DNA of 64,000 bases, from contig NC_132971.1 in assembly GCF_047496725.1 (NCBI RefSeq), positions 3,366,501 to 3,430,500 of the forward strand, in the 5' to 3' direction. This stretch comes from Anoplolepis gracilipes (lineage: Eukaryota > Arthropoda > Insecta > Hymenoptera > Formicidae). Each line of letters starts with the position of its first letter. Within the stretch, counting starts at the first letter, position 1. Below are positions 37,634 through 48,467 of this stretch, one piece after another. The notes under the pieces are model-generated. The model had not been told where the DNA came from. It was given only the letters and a program-made list of their open reading frames with translations, and did no database searches. The position numbers and the translations under genes are program-made.

Positions 37634-39122
37634 ATATCGGAGAGAAGCGATTGTGGCGGTCGTCGCGCCGCACAGTTGTAACCGTGTCGCGCACGAACGA
37701 GTCCGGTAGGTTCTAAATGGTGAGGCGGATATATCTGCGTATCGGAGGGGACTACCCCTTTATTGCTTCACGTATGGAGTCGTAAACAATGCGTCCATAT
37801 GAAACAATGTTACGGCGTTACCGCGAAACTGCGCGAGGATCGCTCGGGTATTTCCCAGCAGCACATTTCCATCCTTAAACAACCGCGACACCCGCACGGT
37901 TCTCTCTCACCTGTCGTGGATAGGAGGCTGTCTACATCCACATGGCATTACGTTAGTTTCAGTTACGAAAAACAATGCACGGTGACACGAGGAAAACTGT
38001 GAGAAAGGTCGGCTTCCCGTCATTCTTTTTTTTTTTTTTATTTTTATTTTTTTTTTTTTTTATTTCCGCACTCGGTTTGCCAAAGTGCACGCTCGCGAGA
38101 ACGCGAAAATAATTCCGCACCTATGAAAAATACGAGCGTTAAAGCGTGTAAAATGTTTTTAGCTAGACGCCGGGTGTACGGAACTTAGATTTAAAATTGC
38201 TCTCGTTTAACTCTCTGTGAGAAATAATAAATACCAACGAAATGACACTCAAATCCCGCGTGACAATGCAATTTTTCTATCGATCGCGCATTACGAAAAA
38301 AGTATCCTTTTGCTGATAGAGATTACTCTCTTCTTTGCTTTAGAGAAGAAAAAAAATTCTCTCATATTGCGTATATAACATGCCGCTTTTATACAGATCG
38401 CGATCAGCAATGAGATAGACTGTTTAGTAGTTCTGGAATATAGCTTCTTTCTTTCCAGTACGATGCACTCTGATCCATTTCAGACAAACCACCGCCGGAC
38501 AATTTGCCTCGATATAATGGTTCTTGCTTACCTGCTCTTGCATCCGCGTGCTGGATGCTCCAAATCATATCAACTTAATTCATATTCACAGAACGAACTT
38601 GAGAGTGGAAAGTCGGGAATCGAGGGAGAGATGGAAACACGGAAAGAGAACGCGGAAGGGTCGAGATGGCTGGATTGGGGTGCGGAGAGAGGGACGAAGG
38701 GCAAGCGAACATTTGCCCGAGCGCGGAGCTGGATTTTAGCCCCGCTTCCGTCTCATTACTCGCTACACTCTGATTGAATTACCTACAATCAACATCAAAC
38801 ATTTTTAAACTCAATTTCATGTACGCGCAATCGTGTATTTTCCCGCTTTTTCTGCGTTATGAAACCGCTTTGAGAAGTACGAGGGCTCTATTCCGCGAGG
38901 AGCCCGCGAGACGGGTCTGTTTTCGTATTACACGCAGATGTACACGAACGAGCACGTCGGCAATCGTTACATCGTAATTGCTTTCTCTCTCTTTTCTTCT
39001 CTCTTTTTCTCTATAAGAGATATTAGAACAGATATTTTTACAAACAAATTTTTTTTAAGTCATTGATATTTCGAATTTAATCGTTTCAATCTATTAACTT
39101 GAGAGGTTTTTTAAAGGGGACC
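37634..39122. other. Spacer with T-rich run, no gene seen
   Basis: Contains a T-rich run at 38022-38066 with two A interruptions. A good 3' splice-site match on + ends at CAG 38458-38460, but no exon with a donor follows convincingly. Donor-like CAG|GTGAGA lies at 37905-37913 and CAG|GTAAGC at about 38526-38537, both on the - strand, without supporting acceptors. Confidence 0.6.
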
Positions 39123-39123
39123 T

Positions 39124-39164
<41 letters not shown>
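39123..39164. repeat. (CT)n microsatellite, about 42 bp
   Basis: Pure CT dinucleotides flanked by TTT units. Confidence 0.97.
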
Positions 39165-41535
39165 ATCATTTTGTTTTAGATATGTATAAGAACATTTTTT
39201 TAACGCATTATTCTAAAGACATAATTTTTTTACCTTACTCTGCCTTTTCTCTCGTTCGATCGCGCTGATCGAATTGTTGAAAATCTATTGGTAATAGCAA
39301 AAAAAAAAGTCGTGTGTAGCCAGTGTCGCATTACGTGCAACTAACGCGCAGCCGCATCTTAGAGCTCTTAATTTAATAGACATTTTTACTGCGAGCTTGC
39401 TCGACTAATGTTACAATTATGCAACCAATTAGGGTTCCTTTGTAACGTAATTTGTGGACGCGCGAGCCTGACAAGGTATGTCCCCTCCCCCCGCCTATCA
39501 TCCCTTAGAGAGAAGGAGGTCACGTGGCATAAACATAATTAGGTCGAGGGTAAGAGAGGCAGGGGGCTCGAAGGGTGGTGAAGGGGACTGGAAGCATACC
39601 GAGGAATACTCATCTCTGTTGCCATGGGATCCTATTAACGCAGGAAATACTCACTCGACCGAGCAGCGCGAGTGGGAAGTATTCTAATACTTTCGAGATA
39701 TAATTTCGCCAACATAAAATGCGAGAGGATCAAAAGCGATTTCAAAAGAAGCAATTAAATGTTTAATTTATATATGCAGCGCAACTGTGATATAACAGTG
39801 TAATATTTATATTATATTACATTTATATATTTATTTCTCTTTTTCTTCTTTTGCCATCAGATTATTTATATTTCTCAATTAAGCCTGTTCAATATCTTTA
39901 TAGTAATATAATTATTAATTCTGGAGAATCATTATATTTAATTACATTTCATTTACGTATGCTTATTATACGTAAGCTGCTTTTTCCTAGCAATAATCGC
40001 ATTAAAAAATTATGAATAGAGTTTGTAATAACAAATATAATTGATTGTTTTTTTCTTTTTTTAATCTTTCTTGTTTTCATATCTGGCACATTAAGAGATG
40101 ATGCCTAGTTTAATACGAGCGCGATTGTTGTAAAGTTATGGAAAATCCCTCACTCGCTTGTATCTCTGGAAGCGTTGATTTCGAATACGCGTGCGGATTC
40201 TGTCACAAAGACTGGGTTTCGGAATTAAATTATTGCATGTACGCGGCTTGTTCATTGGAATCCATAATGGCGGAATTGAATCGCTTTCCCGAGAGCGCGA
40301 TTGATTCGCCGAAACGAAGCACTAATCAAAATTAATTCCCATTATTTCGTTAATGACACCGTGCGTCGCGCTGCTCGTCACGCCTGCAAGCTCGATTTGG
40401 TGCGAATTAAAGATAATTAAGAACCTATTATTTATCCCAAGGGTAAAATTCCAATCTCAAAGAAGAAGGAACCTATTCTGTAAAGTGTAGTGTTCTTTTA
40501 GTTTCTTTATCGACACAAATTGCTTCATTTTTCCCATTTGCATTGGGAAGAATTTATTTTGAAGAATATCGCAATTAACTAGCGTATCCTCGCTATCGTA
40601 ACTATATCCACAAAGTACTTAAGTATTTTTTTTTATTCCGATGATAATATTTGCTAAAGTGAACAATAAAATAATTTATATGTAAAAACATTTTTTAATA
40701 AAAGAAAAAATAAAAACGTAATTTATTTTCACACATAAGGTTTTAGGGTTATTTATTTTCGTAATAATTAACATGTGTAATTTTGTCGTCGCGGTTACAT
40801 GCGTCATGAAGGATGATAAGTCCATTAATAAGGTATGTGTCTCTGCACTCTCTCTCTCTCTCGGTGGATGGAGAGAAGCGTACGCTATCGACATACAGAA
40901 ATGGTCCGTCGTGTATGCGAATGCATCCAAAGCAATTCATCCACCGTACATGGAAATCTCATTAGTCCCAGATACATATAACGCCACGGTATGCCTAATG
41001 GTTGAGTTTGGATCAAGCTATAGGACAGACGCTTTACTCGGAACTTGATCGTGTCGATGTTCATAATGCGTGAGCCGTGATGCGCGCGTTGCCAATGCAT
41101 AATAACCGTCGTGCCGTACAAAATTGCCGCAATCAATACGCGATCCAATGATAACTACCACGACTGATCATGTAGCTTGTTTTGATTTGATATATCCAGA
41201 TGCGCAAAATTGATCCCGAACGAAATTATTCAGTTTTAATCAGCCGTTGATTCCTTTTGGAGAGCTAAAATTAGAGGCGGATTTGAATACGTCCTCTCAT
41301 CGGAAAGATCAAAGTGTTGCGCAGAATTTCCTTTATAACCACCGAGAGTGTCGCATTATCAATAAGAGATGTATATAATAAAATCTTGATTCGCTCTCAC
41401 GCCTTACCTTCTCCCTTTCTTTCAATAGTAGGTACTAGGACTGACAGAAAGCACAGTGAAACGCGACACACAGCGGCGTGCGCTGTGTTACGCAATGACG
41501 AAGCAAGTAGCGAGTAAGCGGGCGAGCGAACGGGC
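39165..41535. other. AT-rich spacer upstream of the 41.7 kb island
   Basis: AT-rich between 39.7 and 40.8 kb. Frames are 91 codons or shorter. AAG|GTATGT donor-like sequences occur on + at about 39474 and 40830 without a credible exon. A GCCATTAT match is at 40264-40271 on the - strand. Confidence 0.65.
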
Positions 41536-41600
41536 GAGAGAGAAAGGGAGAAAGGGAGAAAGAGAGAAAGAGAGAAAGAGAGAAAAAGAGAAAGAGAGAG
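41536..41600. repeat. (GAGAAAGA)n purine repeat
   Basis: About eight copies of an 8-bp purine unit (GAGAAAGA/GAGAAAGG variants), immediately upstream of the CG-rich island. Confidence 0.93.
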
Positions 41601-41680
41601 GCAGGGACTTCATTATAACCTCATCTTTTCCCAGGGAGTGCATTCGAATTGAAAAACGCGCAGGCTTGTTTTGAGGCATG

Positions 41681-41694
41681 GTTACCGTGACAAC
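41681..41694. promoter_or_regulatory. RFX X-box match GTTACCGTGACAAC
   Basis: The 14-mer satisfies RYYNYY-N2-RRNRAC at all fixed positions. It lies at the left edge of the CG-rich island, 347 nt upstream of a second match. Two such sites in one candidate promoter strengthen the case for RFX control, although neither has been tested. Confidence 0.5.
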
Positions 41695-41842
41695 GCACGT
41701 ATACACTAACACGCGTATACTACCGCTCACTTTCCCTCCTTGCGTTTTACCCCTTGCGCCGTCTCTTTCGCTTTTCCACCCTTCGCGATCCTCTCTGTCT
41801 CGTTTCCCCTGTCCTCCTCGCTCTCTCACCCCCCGCAGCCTG

Positions 41843-41861
41843 TATACGCCGTCGGCGTATA
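41843..41861. promoter_or_regulatory. 19-bp palindrome in promoter-like island
   Basis: TATACGCCG-T-CGGCGTATA: 9-bp arms with a single central base. Such symmetry suits a dimeric DNA-binding protein, but I know no factor with this site. Confidence 0.6.
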
Positions 41862-42040
41862 TCGGACGTAGGCGAAGAGCGCCACTCGCACGGGGAGAAC
41901 GAGAGACGGGTGTGGGAGCAAGGGGGATTGCGAAAGAACGGGGGTGGGTGGTTGCTCGGCGCACGGGTAGTAGGGGTGAGTACAGAGAGCGCGGGGTGAA
42001 ACGCAACGGCGGCAGCGAAACGCGGAGCATCGGCGAAGCA

Positions 42041-42054
42041 GTCACTATGACAAC
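42041..42054. promoter_or_regulatory. Second RFX X-box match GTCACTATGACAAC
   Basis: Fits RYYNYY-AT-RRNRAC, including the preferred AT spacer. It lies 42 nt before the CRE-type pair. Confidence 0.45.
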
Positions 42055-42095
42055 GGTGACAGGCGAGGTGTTAGTGCGCATCCGTGACCACGCCT

Positions 42096-42117
42096 ACGTC
42101 ACGACGCCGTGACGTCA
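42096..42117. promoter_or_regulatory. Inverted CRE-type pair with full TGACGTCA
   Basis: ACGTCAC at 42096-42102 and GTGACGT at 42109-42115 are exact reverse complements, 6 nt apart. The second overlaps the full CREB/ATF palindrome TGACGTCA at 42110-42117. Confidence 0.6.
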
Positions 42118-42433
42118 GAGCGTCGACGGCAGCGGCGCCAGCCGCCGACGAGGAACGTAGCGCGCCGTTCTCGCCGGTACTAGGGAAGGAGAGAGAGAAC
42201 GGCTGCCGCCTGTTGCTACTTCACTACACGTCGGATCAGCACCCTCTCTCCCTCCCCCCTTCCCTCCTCGAGCCACTTCGATCATTCTATCTCCCTTTAA
42301 CAACATATAGTCACAGATAGTCGTACTCTGTCTCGCAACCTCACGCTGTAACCAGCCCCGCGATCACCTACCCTTCTCTCGTTCGCCAGCGTTGTCTCTC
42401 TCACATCACCGTCTCGCCCTTCCGTTCTCTCAT

Positions 42434-42470
<37 letters not shown>
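42434..42470 (+). repeat. (CGG)12 trinucleotide repeat
   Basis: Twelve uninterrupted CGG units plus one base, followed by AGTGGCGGCGG. A frame through it reads poly-Arg (42392-42832), which is not protein-like. In a 5' leader such a tract could affect translation and be unstable in length. Confidence 0.97.
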
Positions 42471-43102
42471 AGTGGCGGCGGTCGTACGAAACCCCCGTTC
42501 ACCATCGCCACCGCTACCCTACCACCAGGTTTCCAGCAACCAACCCCCCTAGAACCCCTCGCTCTCTGCCGAGCGCACCCTCCCGCGCGCGTTACCAGCT
42601 AGCAGCGATCCCCACGGCCGAGAGCCGAGACCGACCGAGAGTCGTCGGCTCTCCGCCAGTCAGCCATCCGACTCGCCGCCACGTTACGCCACGTCGCGCG
42701 CTGCGTGTGTTTCTCTACACCGCGTTTAAAGAGCCTGCGAGCGAGAGAAGCCTTATCTCGCGCGCCCCTCGTACCGTAAATCATCGGCGAGGCGCAATCT
42801 CGCGCGGCTTCGAGCGCGTGCGACCCCCTTAGGGTGCCGCCTGTTTAATTGTATACCTCTCTCCGTCGCGGTGACGGACAATATACCCGTGCGAGAGACA
42901 GAGACAGAATAGATCGACGACGTGTAAAAGGGGGGGGTTTGACGAAAGGAAGTCTCGAAAAGAACGGGCGGTAAATCGCGCTCGACCCTTCGCAGCGCGC
43001 GTTATCCACATCCCGAGAGATACGAGAAACAAGAATCGAACCGAGTAGCGGAGGGTGGAATACGATACGCGCTATACGCGTGTGCGTACGGCACGCGAGC
43101 AG

Positions 43103-43108
43103 GTGCGT
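43103..43108 (+). promoter_or_regulatory. Candidate 5' splice site CAG|GTGCGT
   Basis: CAG at 43100-43102 followed by GTGCGT gives a good U1 match apart from +4. It would end an untranslated first exon in the island and open an intron leading to the ratchet-like site at 48412. Other donors in the island remain possible. Confidence 0.25.
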
Positions 43109-43413
43109 GGGCGGCACATCGGTGACACTTAGGGAAGCAGCCTAACGGTCGCCGCCACCGACACACGTCGCCAGACACCGGCACACGTGCCTGCCGCACG
43201 ACGGGGGTGCGACGCGGGACGCTCCGGGCCACGCAGCAGCATCACGCTCTAGGGGCCGCTGGTTCGCAGCATCGCAACGCTCTATTCGGAGAACGGTCTA
43301 TGGATCATAGGTCAGATCAAAGTATCATATTATCCAATTATGAGATCGCGCGCGCCGTACACGGATTTCACGAGAGGGATTGTAGGTATTCAGGATGGTG
43401 GAGAAAAAGAGGA

Positions 43414-43476
43414 AGAGTGAGTGAGTGAGTGAGAGAGAGAGAGAGAGAGAGAAAGAAAGAGAGAGAGAGAAAGAGA
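43414..43476. repeat. (GTGA)n-(GA)n compound microsatellite
   Basis: Four GTGA units run into GA dinucleotides and GAAA-interrupted GA units, inside the CG-rich island. Confidence 0.95.
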
Positions 43477-43544
43477 ACGAGTGAAAGAGGGACACGCGAC
43501 GATCGAACGCGCAGCACACGCACACAGGGTGCGATACGGCCGTG

Positions 43545-43560
43545 GTCGACTCGAGTCGAC
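43545..43560. promoter_or_regulatory. 16-bp perfect palindrome GTCGACTCGAGTCGAC
   Basis: Exactly self-complementary with no spacer. It lies in the downstream half of the island and may be a dimeric factor site; no named factor is claimed. Confidence 0.6.
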
Positions 43561-44187
43561 AAGTCGGCGAGCAGCGCGTGCTGGTAACCTGTTGCCGCCG
43601 CCGTGAACGAGACTCTCGAAGCCGGTAATCGCGCCCGAGCTTAAGGATATAATATTGCACGACTACCTAACGAAATTATGTCGCCGGTAACGTTAACGAA
43701 TAAGCGAGCGGGGCGTTGTAAAGGGATGCATTCGCAGCGCGTTTCGACGTTTCCAAGTACGTCCGGAATTTCGAAGTAAATAGCGAGACGAGGACTACGC
43801 GTCGTTAGACTAATTGACTGACTCTGTCCGTCAATGGGGACACGTGGGGATCTGCGCCAAGCATGGATCAATTCTGGATACACGATACCCGTGGTAATAG
43901 AGAGAGTTTAGAGAAACAGGATGGGGTTACGTTTATCTTCTCGAATTTCTTTCTGGCTCGCTTTACAAAGTTTACTTTCACGTAGAAAATGTTTATCGAA
44001 AAACTTCTATATTTAAAACTTTTTATTTATTCATTAGAGAAAGGATGAAAGTAAGCGCAAGTTATTTGCAAAAAATGACATTTCTCCAATTACATATTTA
44101 TATAATATACGTTCCGTATCTAATGTTTACATAAAAATACAATATCCGATCTTGCAATGTCTGTAACTAATTGGATATTAATGTACA

Positions 44188-44188
<1 letters not shown>

Positions 44189-44244
<56 letters not shown>
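44189..44244. repeat. (TA)28 microsatellite
   Basis: Pure TA dinucleotides over 56 bp. Confidence 0.98.
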
Positions 44245-44249
<5 letters not shown>

Positions 44250-45853
44250 TTATATATTCATATAACACAATAATATTCAGAGTAATATAAAAAGGAATAA
44301 GCCGATTCATCCATAATAAATCCATCTAATCGATTTTGTCATTGCTTATATTCCATACGATTGAATATATATGAAATCAATTTTTTTATTGAAACTGCTT
44401 AAAAAAGCCGATCATTAAACGAGGTCATAATAAAGAGCAAAACGATAAATAGATTACTCGAATATCTAGGTCATCTATCATAATTCTTGTGCAAATGGAA
44501 AATTTACCGTCGCCTTCTGGAATACATTTGCATAGCGTAGAATTCGTTTGTTCAATATCTGTTTTGAATATATTAATAACGAATTTCATGGGGAGACGAG
44601 AATCTCTCTCGTGCATATTCACGTATCCATTAAGTTCTTTGAATACGAGTGCTATAGTTTCTAGTATAAAACTATGTTCTTTCCTTGACAAATTAATGCA
44701 TTTTGAATTTTTGTAGTATCTGAGAAAGTATCATAGTGATATATATAATTATAAATTTAATATTTCAATGAGCCATAAAAAAGTATTTAATTAGAAAAAT
44801 TTAATTATCTAATTATATAACTATTCTTTCTTTATTTAAAAAATTCTTACGTTATGTAAAAATTAATTCTCATATAGAAAAAGATATTAGTTTATTTTCA
44901 TAAAACAAACATATAATTTGAACTTTGACGATTGCATAATCATAATTACATGATCATGATGATATTAATTATTATATAATAATCATCTATAAACAAGTAT
45001 AAAAATACAATAAATGTTTTGAAATATTTATTATATATTTACTATTTAATAAATTAACTTATGTTTTTACGTCTATTTAAAATCTAATAATTAAAAGTGA
45101 CCATTTCCACATCACAGGATAAAAACTTTTACATGCAAAATTTTAATCTTGTTTTTTCGAATTCGCTATATTAAATACTCTCAATGGCAAGTTTACGTAG
45201 GTGCACACCTACTTTATAATAATTACGATATATCTAAAATTTATTTTCTTTTCAAATAAAACCATGTTATTTTTAAAAATATCTGATTCTGGATAACCGC
45301 ACTTGTCCTTTTTGTGCTCGGTACAGCGTACACTCACAGGGAATGTATAGTCACAGTAAGCTTCAGGTAGAGAGGAATTGGGTTTCAAAGAGAAACCTTT
45401 TCCCGTATTCACTATATGTATACATTTTTTGATCGAAAGGTATATTTATTACCAAAGTAAATGCCGCGCTACGCCATTTTCAACAAATAAATTTTTTTCA
45501 CGCAGATATCACGCACAAAGTAACAAAGAAAGACGATACCATCGGTTCGTGAAACTCACAGAGATATTGTAATCCACACGTACGGAATATACACGGTTGT
45601 CACGCTATATAAAAGCTGCCCGAACCTTTTTGCAATATTATACAACCTTTAACATTAATTCTATTATAACGGAGTATTCGTGAAAAAATTATTTCTTTCT
45701 CTTGCATGAGGTTTCTTTTCCAATATAATTGTACATCACAACGCAATTAATTATCTTTCTAGAAATATCGCGCATTGCGATCCGATCCAGTTCTTAATAA
45801 AGATATTTGTCGATAACGCTTCGGTAAATTTATTAAATGAGGTCTAACCTGCG

Positions 45854-45879
45854 GGAGAGAGAGAGAGAGAGAGAGAGAG
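45854..45879. repeat. (GA)13 microsatellite
   Basis: Pure GA dinucleotides over 26 bp. Confidence 0.97.
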
Positions 45880-46377
45880 TTTTCGTATAAGTTTTCAGCG
45901 AGCGTGTGACATTAGCTTCGAGGGCGGACCGAAGAATGTGGAATGAGGTTGGAAAGTGGGGTACGTGAAGAAGGAACGACGCGCCGCGCGCGATATACGA
46001 TATATATCTTTGGACGAGGCTACGTGACCGGAATCCAGAGGAGGTTAAAGTTGGATTTGTAACGTATTTTTCGCCGATGTGGAAATACCTATCGACTTGG
46101 CGCGTCGCGTGCAACGGCGTCCCGTAATTTCCGTCTTGCGTCCTCCCTCGATTGACGCGAGGAAAGGAAAGATTTACGTTGAAAGGACCCCTCGGTGGCG
46201 GGACGTAAACACGTTCGGTCCTTTACGCATGGTGAGGGGGTTTTGTCGCGTAAAACGGTTTTTAAAACGTATGTGTAAGTCGCATAATTGGCATTTTTTC
46301 TCCGGCTATTATTTTACATTTCTCCAATGTATCTTTGACGTTCGACGAGGCGCGCATATTGACATGAGTTTTGTACT

Positions 46378-46380
<3 letters not shown>

Positions 46381-46421
<41 letters not shown>
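46381..46421. repeat. (AT)20 microsatellite
   Basis: Pure AT dinucleotides over 41 bp. Confidence 0.98.
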
Positions 46422-46424
<3 letters not shown>

Positions 46425-48382
46425 CTCATTCCGATTTATATTCTTCCCGAAATTATGCGTCGTATCCATGCAGTATGCGCGCGCACCGACACAGTATCCT
46501 TCAAACTATCGGCGAATTTTCAATTTCCTCGGTTTCCTCGACTCCAGTCGCCAGCAACTCTTTTTTGATCGAGCACATAAAACTCCCCCGTCCGGCGTTT
46601 CAGCTCTCCCGGCGCGTTTGTCCCACCGCGGCGTTATACCTTCGAAAGTTTATCCAGCGGTGCATTCTCCCAGCGGTGTTGCATTTGTCGAGATGCAACG
46701 CGATTCCGAGCAAGATAAATGAAACTCGCTGTCGTTGTTTCTTTAGCACGGGAGAGAAAGAGAATGAGAAATATAAAATGCGCGTTTGCGCTGAAATATG
46801 TTTGGTGGTGTTACGCTGACACGTACATGCATATACATAAAGAACCTTTATATAAATTATAAATCGTTAAAGTAAACATGTTTGATATATATCGACATTA
46901 TTCAATTTAATATTTCGTTGAACGCTCTTTAATAAAATCTATCTGTTATGATATCTTCATCTATAAACAATATCTAAAGTAGTTCAAAATTAATATTCAA
47001 CACATGTTATTATATTTTTATAATTGCATATATAAATAAGTTAATCAAAATAATGTAATAAATAACACATAAAGTATGCGATTGATAAAGATAATTTTTT
47101 GTGTTATTTATACCTATGAAAAAATTGAAGAAGCAAGCGATAACTCCGAGATGCTAGTTTATACAAAGAGTATCCTAGGCAAATATAATGCATTACGCGA
47201 ATGCGTTATGACAGTGAACACAGGAAGCGTGTACGATGCGGTGCCGGAGAGAATGGAGTAGACGCCATAGATACTAGAACCAGGCTGAATTATACTCCGT
47301 TATGGTTGTGCCTTTATAGATACTGCTTACCGGAGAGCTTGCAACATTGTACTCCCCGATACTCAATATATCCGACACGCACACTACATGCACCCTCTAA
47401 TCGGATAGAGCTTTAATCGATAGGAGATCTATACTTTGTAGTACATACGTTCCCATCGATATATATCGACGCGATATATTTTTTTAGAACGCGCTATATT
47501 TGCGGAAGCTTGTAAATGCACGAAGTTTCCGACGAGAAACGATTTACACTTAAAGTAGAACTGATTCAGTTTATACGCTTAGAATCGCGAGTCTGCCTCA
47601 TCGTCCGCGAATCATATCCGTTACTCCTCCTACCTATGTTATACAAGATTCTTTTTATTATCGAACTCGGTTCGATACCGCATCGCTCATAAACAGCACA
47701 GAGGAAGACACCGAGCGAACGTGTTTACGCCTTTATTGCTAATATCGTTGCTCACGCTCGATTGTTCCTCGCAGTTTTATCAGTTTGAAAAGGTATTGCC
47801 GAGAAAGAGAGAGAGAAAGAGAAAAAGAGAAAAACTTTCTATCATACACATTAATATTTCACGGTTCCTCTTTACGGCCTACGCTCTTTCCACTCAAAGG
47901 CCAGATAAAAGATATGAATCTTGATCATTTTAGTGCTCATCAAAACTTATAAAGCTTCCCGTCAGTCCAAATGCGTTTGGCAACTGTTGTTTGTGTATGT
48001 ATGTACGTCAATACCTTTTCTTATAAATGTACTTAAAGTGTTTAAAAGATAATGAAAATACAAAAAAATGAAGCACTTTTATTATTCTGCTACATATATT
48101 CTTTTAGATTTTAAACTTTTAGATTTAACAGCTTTATAAAAAATAAAATGCGCGGAAAGAATATAGAAAATATTGAGCACATAATTATATAAATTGAAAA
48201 AAATCATATTTTTATATAATAATAAATTTATTTAATACAATAATTTGATCAGATTGTTTTCTAAATATTTTTTGTATAGTTACTCAATATGGTAATGGCT
48301 AGCAATGACATATTGCTTAATGCACATTCCTCTTAAGTCTTTGCACCATTATTACATAAATAAATTAATGTCATTCAATAAA

Positions 48383-48467
48383 CTAACGTCATGTTTCTCT
48401 TTATGTTGCAGGTAAGTGTTAATACACATTCGCGCGTCTCCAAGTGTTCAACCTCCGATATGTAAGT
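48383..48467 (+). promoter_or_regulatory. Recursive-splicing (ratchet) site with candidate 50-nt RS-exon
   Basis: In order on the + strand: CTAAC at 48383-48387, a branch-point match with its A 25 nt before the acceptor; a pyrimidine-rich stretch (48391-48408); CAG at 48409-48411; and directly joined GTAAGT at 48412-48417, a perfect donor core. This NCAG|GTAAGT fusion defines the zero-length-exon ratchet points known from long fly introns. A second GTAAGT at 48462-48467 closes a possible exon of 50 nt (48412-48461), matching the RS-exon layout in which acceptor and downstream donor define an exon before the upstream donor removes it. A length of 50 is not a multiple of three, so retention would shift the frame. 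No host gene is visible. Confidence 0.6.

Larger units (their letters stand above)
41681..43900 (+). promoter_or_regulatory. CG-rich island: candidate promoter and untranslated first exon
   Basis: This is the most strongly CG-rich stretch of the window. It holds two X-box matches, an inverted CRE-type pair (42096-42117), perfect palindromes at 41843-41861 and 43545-43560, and a (CGG)12 tract (42434-42470). No frame encodes a recognisable protein, as expected for promoter plus long 5' leader. Candidate + strand donors are CAG|GTGCGT at 43100-43108 and GGG|GTGAGT at 41973-41981. Orientation is inferred mainly from the + strand recursive-splice layout at 48.4 kb. The start site is not identifiable by eye. 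Confidence 0.5.
43901..48382. other. AT-rich spacer, probably intron
   Basis: Mainly AT-rich, with a balanced patch at 45.85-46.8 kb. The 246-codon frame at 46079-46819 reads through a TA array (poly Ile-Tyr) and is not credible. A 7-bp-arm palindrome (GTAGGTG-CA-CACCTAC) is at 45197-45212. If the + strand gene model is right this is the first part of its first intron. Confidence 0.6.

Noticed and set aside
37905..37913. CAG|GTGAGA on - strand as a second ratchet site
   Set aside because: Upstream sequence on that strand lacks a good pyrimidine tract and branch point; it is a donor match only.
41488..42081. 197-codon frame on - strand over the island edge
   Set aside because: Covers the purine repeat and regulatory motifs; Ser/Arg/Pro-rich composition follows base content and an equally long frame exists on +.
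42392..42832. 146-codon frame with a poly-Arg run
   Set aside because: The Arg run is the (CGG)12 repeat in one phase; the rest is low-complexity Arg/Pro/Ser typical of a CG-rich leader.
46079..46819. 246-codon frame on + strand
   Set aside because: Reads through a (AT)20 array as Ile-Tyr repeats, with unrelated sequence on both sides and no domain.
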